A stretch of DNA of 64,000 bases from Mariniphaga sp040772505. GTDB taxonomy: Bacteria; Bacteroidota; Bacteroidia; Bacteroidales; Prolixibacteraceae. Made by a program: the position numbers and the translations under genes. A model generated the notes under the pieces. That model was not told the DNA's origin and made no database searches. It was given only the letters and a program-made list of their open reading frames with translations. Shown piece by piece: positions 43,229-52,815 of this stretch. Each line of letters opens with the position of its first letter. Within the stretch, counting starts at the first letter, position 1. The stretch covers positions 62,001 through 126,000 of the forward strand of contig JAXGYA010000003.1 in the NCBI GenBank assembly GCA_040772505.1, written 5' to 3'.

Positions 43229-44128
43229 TCAATTTGTCTTTTTCAATAAAATTCCAGCAACCAAGCTTAGGATTTCTGTATAATCGAGATCTTGTATCTG
43301 GTTATTATTCTTTACTAAACAAAGCTTGAGATTAAATTCATTCATGTGTTTTTCAATAATCTCGTCAACCATATCTTCCGGCAGCAAAATATTCCGAAAA
43401 AATATAGGTGTTCTCTGGTTGATAGTTATTCCAAACAACTGGAATGCATCGTATATTAACTCTGTGCAATATATTTTTGATTTATCGTCCATAGAAAAAC
43501 TTAAATCGTACTTCTTACCGGTTTCGGCCAACGAGTTTTGCAAAACATGCTGCAATTGCGCAGGGCTTATTTTAGGTTCGAAACATAAAATAGAGCGAAG
43601 CGTTGATTTCGATCCCAGTGCAGCCATTTCCATTATGTCCCGCACTGCACAACCCCTTCTCAATGAACTATCAATAATTAAATGCTCTTCTCCTGTTCGA
43701 TAAAAATTCTCGACTGATTTATAGATTGTGGATGATGACCCAAATTTATCCTGCAATTGTTTCTGTGTGCCTAAGTAAAATCCAGTGTGTGTCCAGTTTC
43801 CGGGAATAAAGTTCGACACTATTTTACCGTGTGAGGTGAAAAATACAGTTCCCGATTCGATACTGTGTAAATACGGAACCAAATCGTCATAGGATAACGT
43901 GCTAATTTCCTTGTTGTGAAAATTTGCAAGCGTAAGTCTTTGTCCGGTCTTTTCTATTTCTTCCAAAGCGTTTATTGTGCTTTTCATCAGTTCGGTACGC
44001 ACCCTATCTGCTAATTTTAGTTTCCCGGGGAAAAGAAATGAGATATACATTGCCATAAAACTTACGACAAATAACAGGATAGTGCCTGCCACGATACTCT
44101 TTTTTCTATTACGTTGAACCCACATCAT
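43229..44128 (-). CDS. YiiX/YebB-like permuted papain-fold cysteine hydrolase
   Basis: 299 residues. It has an N-terminal membrane anchor (SIVAGTILLFVVSFMAMYIS), then the hydrolase domain: GTVFFTSHGKIVSNFIPG, the catalytic His in WTHTGFYLGT, EHLIIDSSLRRGC and the catalytic Cys in KIYCTELIYDAFQLFGI. This is the longest and most complete of the three related genes here and heads the reverse-strand series. It diverges from the AraC-type regulator at 44320, which may control it. Confidence 0.8.
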   Translation of the reverse strand: MMWVQRNRKKSIVAGTILLFVVSFMAMYISFLFPGKLKLADRVRTELMKSTINALEEIEKTGQRLTLANFHNKEISTLSYDDLVPYLHSIESGTVFFTSHGKIVSNFIPGNWTHTGFYLGTQKQLQDKFGSSSTIYKSVENFYRTGEEHLIIDSSLRRGCAVRDIMEMAALGSKSTLRSILCFEPKISPAQLQHVLQNSLAETGKKYDLSFSMDDKSKIYCTELIYDAFQLFGITINQRTPIFFRNILLPEDMVDEIIEKHMNEFNLKLCLVKNNNQIQDLDYTEILSLVAGILLKKTN

Positions 44129-44319
44129 AAATGTATACCTATTTCAGGACACAAGACATTAGCTCTTAACTCCTATCCTCTTAACTCTTATCTAATAACT
44201 TTATCTACTTTCGATTGTAAATTTACGAATACATACTTATATACTTTTACTGAAAGGTAAAACTTCTCTCCCAAATCGTAAAAAAAAAATTTCCTAAATC
44301 ATAAAGAAAGTTTTTCTTA

Positions 44320-45525
44320 ATGCGTAAAAATGCTTTTTTTTGTAAAAACAGCATCTATATGTTACTTCATCGAATCCTATCGCTAATGCCCATGTTTGTA
44401 TCCCTGTTTTGGGTTATGCTACTTTTGATAGATAGTAACCGGAACTTGTCGAAAAATTATCTTGCTTTTTTCTTCTCTTTAACTGCAATTAATTATTTCG
44501 TGCATGCAGCTTTCTTTAACCGGGAATACAGCTTGTTTGCTTTTATGGATAATATATGGGTTTTCACTTCACTTTCAGCATACCCGCTTTATTATTATTA
44601 TGTCCGGCTTCTTACACGCGATGTAAAGATTGACTTGCGTTGGAGTTGGATTTTACTGCCCTCGTTAACTTTATCAGTTTTTTCGTTTGTGGTTTATTTT
44701 GCCATGTCACCCGAAGAATTAGATGTTTTTATTCATGGAATCATGTATCACGAGCAAGGATACACCAAACCTTATTCACAATTAGTTAATCTACAGATTT
44801 TTCGCACACTACTCTTTAAGTCTATCTTTCTAATACAAGTAATCGCATCGGTATATTTTGGATATCGGCTTATTGCTCAATACAATAAAGAGGTGAGGGA
44901 ATTTTATTCAAACACAGGTGGCAAAGACCTTAGTCCACTAAAATTGGTTCTTTTAGCCTTTCTGCTTGCTTCATTTATTTCTCTTGCATCCGGTGTACTT
45001 GAAAAGGATTTTTTTATAGATAAAGGATTTTTGATTGCCATCCCGTCTCTTACTCATTCGCTTTTTTTATTTTTTATCGGATATGTAGGGTATCATCAAA
45101 ATTTTACTGTAGCAAATTTCTTCGATGATGTAAATGATTACAAGAAAAAGTTACAAATCGCTAAAGAGATAAAGCAATCTACGTTGGAAAATATAATAAC
45201 AAAGAAGCAACTCTATGATTTAGTTGTTGAAAATGAACTTTATAAAAACCCCGAATTACGAATTACCGACCTTGCGTTGATGTTAGCAACAAACCGAACT
45301 TATGTTTCACGTATTGTGAATGAGGAAATGAAAACTAATTTCTGCGACTGGGTGAATAGTTTTCGCATCGAGTATGTGAAAGAAACAATGGAAGATCCGG
45401 ATTTCAACCACTTATCGCTGTTAGAAATTGCCGAAATGTCGGGTTTCTCAAGTTTGAGTGCATTTTACAGAGTATTCAAAGAGAAAGAAGGAGTAACCCC
45501 GGGGAAATATAGAGAAGAAAAATAG
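44320..45525 (+). CDS. membrane-anchored AraC-type transcriptional regulator
   Basis: 401 residues. About seven membrane helices occupy residues 15-270 (for example MFVSLFWVMLLLIDS and LKLVLLAFLLASFISLASGV). A cytosolic linker and a C-terminal AraC/XylS double helix-turn-helix follow at about 305-400 (RITDLALMLATNRTYVSRIV, then LSLLEIAEMSGFSSLSAFYR and VFKEKEGVTPGKYR). This layout is a Bacteroidota one-component membrane sensor. The start may be ATG 44320 or ATG 44359. It is divergent from the papain-like cluster, the most likely target. Confidence 0.85.
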   Translation: MRKNAFFCKNSIYMLLHRILSLMPMFVSLFWVMLLLIDSNRNLSKNYLAFFFSLTAINYFVHAAFFNREYSLFAFMDNIWVFTSLSAYPLYYYYVRLLTRDVKIDLRWSWILLPSLTLSVFSFVVYFAMSPEELDVFIHGIMYHEQGYTKPYSQLVNLQIFRTLLFKSIFLIQVIASVYFGYRLIAQYNKEVREFYSNTGGKDLSPLKLVLLAFLLASFISLASGVLEKDFFIDKGFLIAIPSLTHSLFLFFIGYVGYHQNFTVANFFDDVNDYKKKLQIAKEIKQSTLENIITKKQLYDLVVENELYKNPELRITDLALMLATNRTYVSRIVNEEMKTNFCDWVNSFRIEYVKETMEDPDFNHLSLLEIAEMSGFSSLSAFYRVFKEKEGVTPGKYREEK

Positions 45526-45534
45526 AAAATCAAA

Positions 45535-45930
45535 AAGTGGGAAGTAGGCAGTGGGCAGTTGTCAAATGGTTATTGATTATTTTCTTGTTCTAAAGGCTGA
45601 AAGCTAAAGGCAAAAGAAAAGGTCACAGTGTTACACGGAGATAGTTCACTGAGTTACACTGTGAAAAACACTGTGATACTCTGTGACCAAAAAAGAAAAG
45701 TTCATAAAGTAGGCAGTAGGCAGTGGGCAGTTGTCAAATGGTTATTGATAATTGATTATTGATTATTTGGTTTAAAAGCTGAAAGAAGAAAAGGTCACAG
45801 TGTTACACGGAGATAGTTCACTGAGTTACACTGTGAAAAACACTGTGCTACACTGTGAGCAAAAAAGAAAAGTTCATAAAGTTGGCAAATGGCAGTTGGA
45901 TATTTCTTAGATCTAAAGGCTGAAAGAACG
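45535..45930 (+). repeat. two full CACAGTGTTACAC dispersed repeats with GTRGGCA heptamers
   Basis: Copies at about 45565-45709 and 45740-45880. Each is preceded by GTAGGCAGTGGGCAGTTGTC-type heptamers and ATGGTTATTGAT leaders and ends AAAAGTTCATAAAGT. No gene is present. Confidence 0.85.
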
Positions 45931-45943
45931 GCTATATTCCCTC

Positions 45944-46033
45944 AGATAGTGCAAAACATATCATAATACGCACTATAATAGTGCAAATAAGCACAATAAT
46001 TGCATCCTAATAGTGCAAAATTGTTTATCTTTG
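45944..46033 (+). promoter_or_regulatory. operator cluster and promoter of the 46-kb ATPase
   Basis: ATAGTGCAAA occurs three times (about 45946, 45979 and 46010). The middle copy is part of a perfect palindrome GCACTATAATAGTGC (45970-45984). TATCTTTG (46026-46033) is a TANNTTTG -7 element 16 bases before the ATG, with TTGC at 46000-46003 as a possible upstream element. Confidence 0.5.
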
Positions 46034-46049
46034 CGTTCAAAACATAGTA

Positions 46050-47219
46050 ATGGATAGATTATTTGAATATTCCAATAAACTGATAAAAGAAGTAGATGTA
46101 ACTTTTACCAGATACATGTACAATGAAATCAATTGGAACAACAGACTCTTAGGATTGGTAGGACCTCGTGGTGTAGGAAAAACAACATTGGTTCTACAGC
46201 ACATTCGTCAACAGCTCAATCCTGCTGAAACATTATATGTAACAGCAGAAGATTTTTATTTTGCGGGCAACCGATTGACAGACTTAGCTGATAAGTTTGC
46301 AAAATTTGGCGGAAAATATTTGTTTATCGATGAGGTACATAAATATCCCGATTGGGCAAAAGAACTTAAATTGATATACGATTACCACCCGGGTTTAAAT
46401 ATAGTGTTTACTGGCTCTTCAGTACTTGATATAAAAAAAGGAAGTGCCGATTTGAGTCGCAGAGCTGTAGTATATACTATGCAAGGATTATCGTTCAGAG
46501 AATTTTTATCATTGTTTCATGGTGTTGATGCAGAAGTGTTTTCGTTAGATGAAATTATAAAACATCAAGTTGTATTGCCTGCTGTGAATCATCCGTTGCC
46601 ACTTTTCGCCGATTATCTTCAAAGGGGTTATTATCCTTTTGCAAAGGAAGATGATTTTGATATACGTTTGCGTCAGATCATCAATCAGACATTAGAAAGC
46701 GATATTCCGCTTTATGCGAATATGAATGTGGCTACAGGACGAAAACTGAAACAGTTATTGAGCATTATTTCTAAAAGCGTTCCTTTTAAACCGAATATGA
46801 GTAAAATTGCAGGAATGTTGAGTATCAGTCGTAATAATATGGCAGATTATCTTATGTATATTGAAGAAGCAGGATTAATTGCTCAACTGAGAGATGACAC
46901 TAAGGGAATTCGTGGTTTGGGGAAAATAGATAAAATTTACTTAGACAATACAAATCTTATTTTCGCTTTGGCAGATGATGTTCCGAATAAAGGAAACATT
47001 AGAGAAACATTTTTTCTTAATCAAACTCGTGTAAAACATATTGTGAGCTCGTCTTCCACAACTGACTTTTGTGTTGAGGGATTAAATTTTGAAATTGGAG
47101 GTAAGAAAAAGGACAAAAAACAGATAAAAACCATAGATAGTGGTTATGTGGTAAAAGATGATATAGAAATTGGGTATTTGAATACAATTCCACTTTGGCA
47201 TTTTGGGTTGATGTATTGA
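46050..47219 (+). CDS. AAA_14/DUF4143 family ATPase
   Basis: 389 residues. Walker A is in LLGLVGPRGVGKTTLVLQHI, Walker B in KYLFIDEVHKYPDW, and sensor 1 in LNIVFTGSSVLDIKKG, with DLSRRAVVYTMQGLSFREFL after it. The middle has PFKPNMSKIAGMLSISRNNM, a winged-helix-like segment. The C-terminus has FCVEGLNFEIGGKKKDKKQI, matching the nuclease-like end of the family. It is bracketed by CACAGTG repeats and has an operator-rich promoter, as does the relative at 39032, although the two proteins are only distantly similar. Confidence 0.88.
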   Translation: MDRLFEYSNKLIKEVDVTFTRYMYNEINWNNRLLGLVGPRGVGKTTLVLQHIRQQLNPAETLYVTAEDFYFAGNRLTDLADKFAKFGGKYLFIDEVHKYPDWAKELKLIYDYHPGLNIVFTGSSVLDIKKGSADLSRRAVVYTMQGLSFREFLSLFHGVDAEVFSLDEIIKHQVVLPAVNHPLPLFADYLQRGYYPFAKEDDFDIRLRQIINQTLESDIPLYANMNVATGRKLKQLLSIISKSVPFKPNMSKIAGMLSISRNNMADYLMYIEEAGLIAQLRDDTKGIRGLGKIDKIYLDNTNLIFALADDVPNKGNIRETFFLNQTRVKHIVSSSSTTDFCVEGLNFEIGGKKKDKKQIKTIDSGYVVKDDIEIGYLNTIPLWHFGLMY

Positions 47220-47227
47220 GAGAGCCT

Positions 47228-47360
47228 TTGGTTATTGGCAGTGGGCAGTAGGCAAATGGTTATTGATTATTGATTATTGATTATTTTTTAGTTCTAAAGA
47301 CTAAAAGAAAAGGTCACTGTGTTACACGGAGATAGTTCACTGAGTTACGATGTGGCTAAA
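47228..47360 (+). repeat. CACAGTGTTACAC dispersed repeat
   Basis: GGCAGTGGGCAGTAGGCAAA then the ATTGATTATTGATTATT leader and GGTCACTGTGTTACACGGAG core, ending ACTGAGTTACGATGTG. It lies right after the ATPase gene. Confidence 0.85.
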
Positions 47361-47397
47361 AAACAAAACTTATGAACACTATTTCAATAATATTGCT

Positions 47398-47405
47398 TAG
47401 TTTTG
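47398..47405 (+). promoter_or_regulatory. candidate -7 element for the 4,6-dehydratase gene (TAGTTTTG)
   Basis: Matches TANNTTTG, 67 bases before the ATG at 47473. Confidence 0.35.
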
Positions 47406-47472
47406 TGTTAAATTAAATATTAAATCAGTTTTTACATTATGGAATGTAAGAAGCACTAAATTAAACTGCAAC

Positions 47473-49398
47473 ATGAATCGTATTTTGGGTTACTTTTCAA
47501 AACGTTTTCTACCACGTTGGCTTGTTTTGCTATTAGACCTGTCGATTATACTGATTGCATGGATATTTGCAATTATGTTAAGGTTTGACTTTAGCCCTCC
47601 TCAAGTTGCCGAAAACATGAACCTCAATCACCTAATCCTCATTTATCCTGTTTTTTTGGTGAGTTTTCTTAAAACAAGAACCTATGCCGGGATTTTGCGG
47701 CGAAGCACTTCTAAAGATATCTTGCAGATTATTGTTTCCGTTACGATAGCAGCAACTTTACTGTTTATTCTCTCTTTTGCCTTCAGGTTGTCCGAGGTGT
47801 TAAATGCCTTTGTTATCCCCTATTCTGTCATCATCATCATGTGCCTGATAACCACAATACTCCTGAGTTTTTCCAGACTTATGGCAAAATTAATATTCAG
47901 GACCCTTTTGGCAGATTCCGGGAAAACTGTTCATGTAATGATTTTTGGCGCAGGCAATCTGGGAGAAATTACAAAGCAGGCTTTGCTGATGGACTCCTCT
48001 TCAAATTATAAATTGATTGGTTTCATCGACGACAGCCCTTCGCTTCAAAACAAAACAGTCTCTGGCGCTCCCATATACTCTCCTAAAACTGCATTTGAGA
48101 AAATCATACCTAAAAATGGGGTTAAGGAGATCATCATAGCCATCAATTCGGGGAATATTTCCCGTCAGCGATTATGGGAAATAACAGACATTTGCCAGAA
48201 ACTTGACATTGTTGTGAAGGAAGTTCCACATTTTTCCTACTGGCTGGACCGGAAACTTAAGGTGCAGGATATAAAGAATATAAAAATTGAGGATCTTTTG
48301 GGAAGAGAAACCATTCACTTAAATACCGATAAGATTGAAAACGGGTTGAAGGAGTCGGTTGTACTGGTTACAGGCGCTGCCGGCTCAATTGGTTCGGAAA
48401 TAGTCCGGCAACTCATTGCCTTCGGAGTTAAAAAAGTGATTTTGTTCGACAAGGCAGAATCGGGATTATATGATTTACAGCAGGAAATCGTGCTGGAAAA
48501 AAGCAATGCCGATTTTGAAGTTTTTGTTGGAGATGTTACCAATCCGGCAAGCGTCAGGAAAGTTTTTGAAAAATATGCACCCTCCATCGTTTTCAATGCG
48601 GCGGCTTATAAGCATGTGCCGCTTATGGAGGAATTTCCCAATGAAGCATTTCATGTCAACGTTGGCGGAACAAAAATTCTTGCGGATTTATCAATAGAGT
48701 TCGGAGTTGAAAAATTTGTCTTTATCTCCACCGATAAGGCTGTGAATCCAACCAATGTGATGGGCGCAACCAAGAGAATCAGCGAGATTTACATTCAGTC
48801 GCTCGCCTGCCTGGAAGATATTTCCACAAAATTTATAACTACCCGTTTCGGAAATGTTTTAGGCTCCAACGGCTCGGTTGTGCCGCTGTTTAAAAAACAG
48901 ATAGAAAAAGGTGGCCCGGTTACGGTAACTCACAAAGAGATTACCCGTTATTTTATGACAATTCCTGAAGCTTGCCAGCTGGTTCTTGAAGCCGGATTTA
49001 TGGGAGATGGCGGTGAAATTTTTGTGTTTGACATGGGTGAACCGGTCAGAATTTATGACATGGCTAAAAAAATGATTTCATTAGCCGGATTAACTCCCGG
49101 AAAAGATATCGATATTAAAATAACAAAACTCCGCCCCGGAGAAAAATTATTCGAAGAACTCATGGATAAGAAAGAAGGCATGATGCCAACTCACAACAAA
49201 AAAATAATGATCGGGAAAATGAGAATGTATGACTACAATAAAGTAAACAATCAGATTTTATCGATACTAAACACCATCAATGAAATTGAAAATGACCAGT
49301 TGGTTGATGAATTGATGCGGTTTGTTCCTGAATATATTTCAAAAAATTCTTTATATTCAAAACAACCAAATAAATTAAAGAAATCTCATTTAGCATAA
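47473..49398 (+). CDS. UDP-N-acetylglucosamine 4,6-dehydratase, PglF/FlaA1-like membrane type
   Basis: 641 residues. Four N-terminal membrane helices (residues 10-150) precede a CoA-binding-like Rossmann domain (VMIFGAGNLGEITKQALL) at about 155-280. The catalytic SDR domain at about 293-580 has VVLVTGAAGSIGSEIVRQL. The active-site segment FISTDKAVNPTNVMGATKRI carries Met in place of the usual Tyr, as in PglF and CapD. It makes UDP-4-keto-6-deoxy sugar from UDP-GlcNAc, a substrate for the WbpV-like SDR at 33579. It heads the export module. Confidence 0.9.
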   Translation: MNRILGYFSKRFLPRWLVLLLDLSIILIAWIFAIMLRFDFSPPQVAENMNLNHLILIYPVFLVSFLKTRTYAGILRRSTSKDILQIIVSVTIAATLLFILSFAFRLSEVLNAFVIPYSVIIIMCLITTILLSFSRLMAKLIFRTLLADSGKTVHVMIFGAGNLGEITKQALLMDSSSNYKLIGFIDDSPSLQNKTVSGAPIYSPKTAFEKIIPKNGVKEIIIAINSGNISRQRLWEITDICQKLDIVVKEVPHFSYWLDRKLKVQDIKNIKIEDLLGRETIHLNTDKIENGLKESVVLVTGAAGSIGSEIVRQLIAFGVKKVILFDKAESGLYDLQQEIVLEKSNADFEVFVGDVTNPASVRKVFEKYAPSIVFNAAAYKHVPLMEEFPNEAFHVNVGGTKILADLSIEFGVEKFVFISTDKAVNPTNVMGATKRISEIYIQSLACLEDISTKFITTRFGNVLGSNGSVVPLFKKQIEKGGPVTVTHKEITRYFMTIPEACQLVLEAGFMGDGGEIFVFDMGEPVRIYDMAKKMISLAGLTPGKDIDIKITKLRPGEKLFEELMDKKEGMMPTHNKKIMIGKMRMYDYNKVNNQILSILNTINEIENDQLVDELMRFVPEYISKNSLYSKQPNKLKKSHLA

Positions 49399-49453
49399 AC
49401 AAACATTCAGGCACTGTTGGAAAATTAAATTTAATGGTGTAAGATAAATAGTG

Positions 49454-49461
49454 TAAATTTG
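49454..49461 (+). promoter_or_regulatory. candidate -7 element for the export operon (TAAATTTG)
   Basis: Matches TANNTTTG and lies 21 bases before the ATG at 49483. Confidence 0.45.
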
Positions 49462-49482
49462 CATTATATTAAAAAAAAGATT

Positions 49483-50286
49483 ATGCGAAGAAATATCTTT
49501 TGGATTAGAGGCATAGTATTATTTTTTATTTCTGTTTTTTTCATTGCTGTTTCCTGCACTACGCCCCTTCAAGAAGTTACCTACATGAACGGAATTAAAA
49601 CAGGCATGATCTATCCTCAGGGACCGCTCCCCGGGGAATACCGTATCAAACCCAACGATCAGCTCTTTATTCAGGTAATCAGCGATAATCCTGCAAATGC
49701 TGCATTCCTGAACCTTACCAATACACAAAGCACCTATGGCACAATAGGGAGCAGCTCCGGAAGCCTTGAGCTCATCACCTATCTGGTGGATGAGCATGGG
49801 AGTATTTCATATCCGCAACTGGGCGACATCAGTGTTGGAGGATTGACAACTGCTGAAATACGCACAATTCTTCAGGAAAAAGTGGATAACTACCTGGAAA
49901 GCGCCTCGGTGTTTGTGAAACTGGTGAACCGCAATATTACAGTTTTGGGCGAAGTCAGAAACCCCGGACAAAAACTGATGGTGAAAAATCAACTTACCAT
50001 TTTTGAAGCACTGGGCACTGCCGGAGACATTTCTGATTACGGGAACATGAAAAATGTGAAACTTATCCGGGAATATCCCGAAGGAAAACATGTTGCCGAG
50101 CTGGATCTTACCAGCCCGGAGATTGTAACTTCCCCCTATTATTATATCCTTCCGCATGATATTATTTATGTGGAGCACCGCACAAAAATTTATGGCGCTA
50201 AAAACCTGGCTTATGCAGCTCCACTAAGCATAACTGCCTCAGTTGTTTCCATCGGACTGCTGATTCTAAATCTTTTCCTAAAATGA
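49483..50286 (+). CDS. wza: polysaccharide export lipoprotein, Wza-like
   Basis: 267 residues, start at ATG 49483 (MRRNIFWIRGIVLFFISVFF), giving a lipoprotein signal with AVSC at the cleavage site. The Poly_export domain has PLPGEYRIKPNDQLFIQVIS, followed by SLBB-type repeats (VFVKLVNRNITVLGEVRNPG). The C-terminal hydrophobic helix (ITASVVSIGLLILNLFL) would span the outer membrane. It forms the export pore with the Wzc-type kinase that follows after 21 bases. A frame from 49459 would extend the signal needlessly. Confidence 0.9.
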   Translation: MRRNIFWIRGIVLFFISVFFIAVSCTTPLQEVTYMNGIKTGMIYPQGPLPGEYRIKPNDQLFIQVISDNPANAAFLNLTNTQSTYGTIGSSSGSLELITYLVDEHGSISYPQLGDISVGGLTTAEIRTILQEKVDNYLESASVFVKLVNRNITVLGEVRNPGQKLMVKNQLTIFEALGTAGDISDYGNMKNVKLIREYPEGKHVAELDLTSPEIVTSPYYYILPHDIIYVEHRTKIYGAKNLAYAAPLSITASVVSIGLLILNLFLK

Positions 50287-50307
50287 TATTGACATAATTT
50301 CAACTAC

Positions 50308-52815
50308 ATGAATAACTCAGAAAATCTGCAAAACACACACGACGAAACGGTTGATATAAAAAGAATTATTTTTAAATACCTGTATAACTGGTACTGGTTT
50401 GTTTTGGCGCTGTTGCTGGCGTTTGCCGCTGCTTATCTGTATAACCGTTACACTCCCCCGATATATGAAATCAGTTCTACCATTTTGGTTGAAGAAGAAA
50501 AAACCAGTTCCTCGTTTACAGGCGGAACCGGCAATGTTTTTCAGGGACTTGGCATCATGAACAGTATGCGAAACATTAACAATCAGATAGCTATACTAAA
50601 ATCCACCCCGATTATTACGCGAACGCTGCAGGAACTTGATTTTGAAGTGAGCTATTATGCTGTTGGGAGGATAATTGCCAGTGAGCAATACAAGGACGTG
50701 CCCTTTCAGGTGATTTGGCAGCATGACCATCCCCAGATTATTGATGCAGATTTTGAGCTGAATATCTCATCAGACGGGCAGCTCCACTTAAAAATGGCTG
50801 AACAGGACGCCACGGTTTACAGCTATCAGGAAAACGAAAAAATTAAACAAATCAATAACTTCTCATTCTCTAAGGATATTGAACCCGGAGTGAAAATTGT
50901 TTCAGATAATTTCTCATTTACCATATTGCTCAATGAGCATTTTAATCCCAAATCTGCAAACAACTATAAATTCAAATTTCATTCTACAGGCTCTCTGATA
51001 AAAAAATACCGGGAAAAACTGGAAGTTTCGTTGCTCAACAAAGACGCTTCCATCTTGGTGCTGAAAATTCGTGATTACAATGTGGGAAAAGGGGTTGATT
51101 TTCTGAATAAGCTCACAGAAGTGTTTCAATTTGACAACCTGTTGAAAAAGAACGAAAACGCCAACCGGACAATCCAGTTTATCAGCTCACAATTGCAAAA
51201 CATTTCCGATTCTCTGAGCATTTCCGAAACCCGGATGGAATCTTTCCAAAGCGAACATCAGCTGCTTGACATTTCCATTCAGTCACAGCAATTGCTTGAG
51301 CAGATGAAGGAGCTGGACAAGGAGCGGGTTGCCCTTGAAACGCAAAATAAATACTATCACTATCTGCGTGATTATATTCAAAAAGGCACCGGGCAGGAAA
51401 CAGAAACTGTGATTGCTCCTTCCGCAATGGGAATTCAAGACCCGCTGCTGAACAGCCTTATTCTGCAGTTGAATGAACTGATTACGGAAAAATCAGGGCA
51501 GACATCAATCCGCCAAAGCTCACAGCATCCCACCATTGTCAGGTTGAATGCTCAAACCGAAAGTGTTAAAAGGTCATTGCGGGAAAATGTGGAAAATATT
51601 ATATCCCAGTCCGACATGGCTCTGGATAACCTGAATAAGCGAATACGTGGTTTTGAAGCACAGATCAGGCGACTTCCCGCCACCGAAAGAAACTTTGTAA
51701 ATATCGAAAGAAAGTATAAGCTCAATAATGAAACCTATACTTTCCTGTTACAAAAACTTTCTGAAGCACAAATCGCAAAAGCTTCCAATGTTTCAGACAG
51801 TCAGGTGATTGAAGAAGCGCAAATTGCTGGAACGGGACCTGTGGAACCCAAAAAGATGATAATTTATGTTGCTGCCCTGCTCATTGGACTTGCTTTTCCG
51901 GTTGGAATTATATTTTTGAAAGACTTTTTCAACACGAAAGTCAATTCGCAGGAAGATATTGAAAACATCACCAACATACCAATCATCGGGCACGTTTTTC
52001 TCAATCAAAATGAATTTTCAAGCCACACCCTTGTGTTAGACAAACCCAATTCTCCTGCAAGTGAGCCTTTCCGGGCTATCCGCACAAAACTGAATTTGAT
52101 TACAAAAGGGAAAAGAAACCCGATAATTGCTATTACTTCCACTTTCCCAAAGGAGGGAAAATCCTACAATGCAGTTAATATTGCATCAGCCATTGCATTA
52201 GCCAACAAATCGGTTGTTCTTCTGGATTTGGATTTGCGAAATTCAACGCTTGCAAATCAGTTCGCATTGAATTCAGACATTGGCTTAGTGAATTATATCA
52301 TTGGGGAAGCCACTCCCGATGAAATTGTTTTCCAGACAAAACATCCGAGGCTTCATCTTATACCTGCCGGACCGATTCCGCCAAATCCCGCAGAAATGCT
52401 CACCAGTGACAAGCTGCTGAAACTAATTGAAATACTTAAAGAGAAATATGATGTGGTAATTTTGGATACTCCCCCTGTTGCTTATGTGGCAGACATGTAT
52501 CAGCTCAGGGATTTGATTGATGCCAATACATTTATTGTCAGACACAAATTCACCCATAAGCAGGCACTGAAAATAGCACTTGAGGAAGTTGAAAAATTTC
52601 AGTTAAAAGGGGTAGGAATTATCATAAACGGTATCCGGTTAGGCAAACGAAACTACGGCTTCGGAAAAGGGTATGGATACGGGTACGGGTATGGATATGG
52701 TTATGGATACGGGTACGGGTACGGGTATGGATATGGTCAGGAATACGACAAGGAAAATAAAAAGTCGGGAAGAAAGACATTGAAAATGACAGGTAAAGAG
52801 AAAAATGTTCTCTAA
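50308..52815 (+). CDS. wzc: polysaccharide co-polymerase and tyrosine autokinase, Wzc-like
   Basis: 835 residues. A Wzz domain at about 15-110 carries membrane helix 1 (WFVLALLLAFAAAYLYN). Long coiled coils at about 280-480 precede membrane helix 2 (IIYVAALLIGLAFPVGIIF, about 517). The BY-kinase at about 555-760 has Walker A TSTFPKEGKSYNAVNIA, Walker A' VVLLDLDLRNSTL and Walker B DVVILDTPPV. The tail is a run of about twelve GY pairs (52663-52738), an unusually regular tyrosine cluster for autophosphorylation. It controls chain length and export with Wza. Confidence 0.92.
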   Translation: MNNSENLQNTHDETVDIKRIIFKYLYNWYWFVLALLLAFAAAYLYNRYTPPIYEISSTILVEEEKTSSSFTGGTGNVFQGLGIMNSMRNINNQIAILKSTPIITRTLQELDFEVSYYAVGRIIASEQYKDVPFQVIWQHDHPQIIDADFELNISSDGQLHLKMAEQDATVYSYQENEKIKQINNFSFSKDIEPGVKIVSDNFSFTILLNEHFNPKSANNYKFKFHSTGSLIKKYREKLEVSLLNKDASILVLKIRDYNVGKGVDFLNKLTEVFQFDNLLKKNENANRTIQFISSQLQNISDSLSISETRMESFQSEHQLLDISIQSQQLLEQMKELDKERVALETQNKYYHYLRDYIQKGTGQETETVIAPSAMGIQDPLLNSLILQLNELITEKSGQTSIRQSSQHPTIVRLNAQTESVKRSLRENVENIISQSDMALDNLNKRIRGFEAQIRRLPATERNFVNIERKYKLNNETYTFLLQKLSEAQIAKASNVSDSQVIEEAQIAGTGPVEPKKMIIYVAALLIGLAFPVGIIFLKDFFNTKVNSQEDIENITNIPIIGHVFLNQNEFSSHTLVLDKPNSPASEPFRAIRTKLNLITKGKRNPIIAITSTFPKEGKSYNAVNIASAIALANKSVVLLDLDLRNSTLANQFALNSDIGLVNYIIGEATPDEIVFQTKHPRLHLIPAGPIPPNPAEMLTSDKLLKLIEILKEKYDVVILDTPPVAYVADMYQLRDLIDANTFIVRHKFTHKQALKIALEEVEKFQLKGVGIIINGIRLGKRNYGFGKGYGYGYGYGYGYGYGYGYGYGYGQEYDKENKKSGRKTLKMTGKEKNVL
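52663..52740 (+). repeat. hexamer repeat coding for the Gly-Tyr tail of Wzc
   Basis: Units GGGTAT/GGATAC/GGGTAC/GGATAT in tandem, twelve or more, all coding Gly-Tyr. Slippage would change the number of tyrosines in steps of one without a frameshift. Confidence 0.9.
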
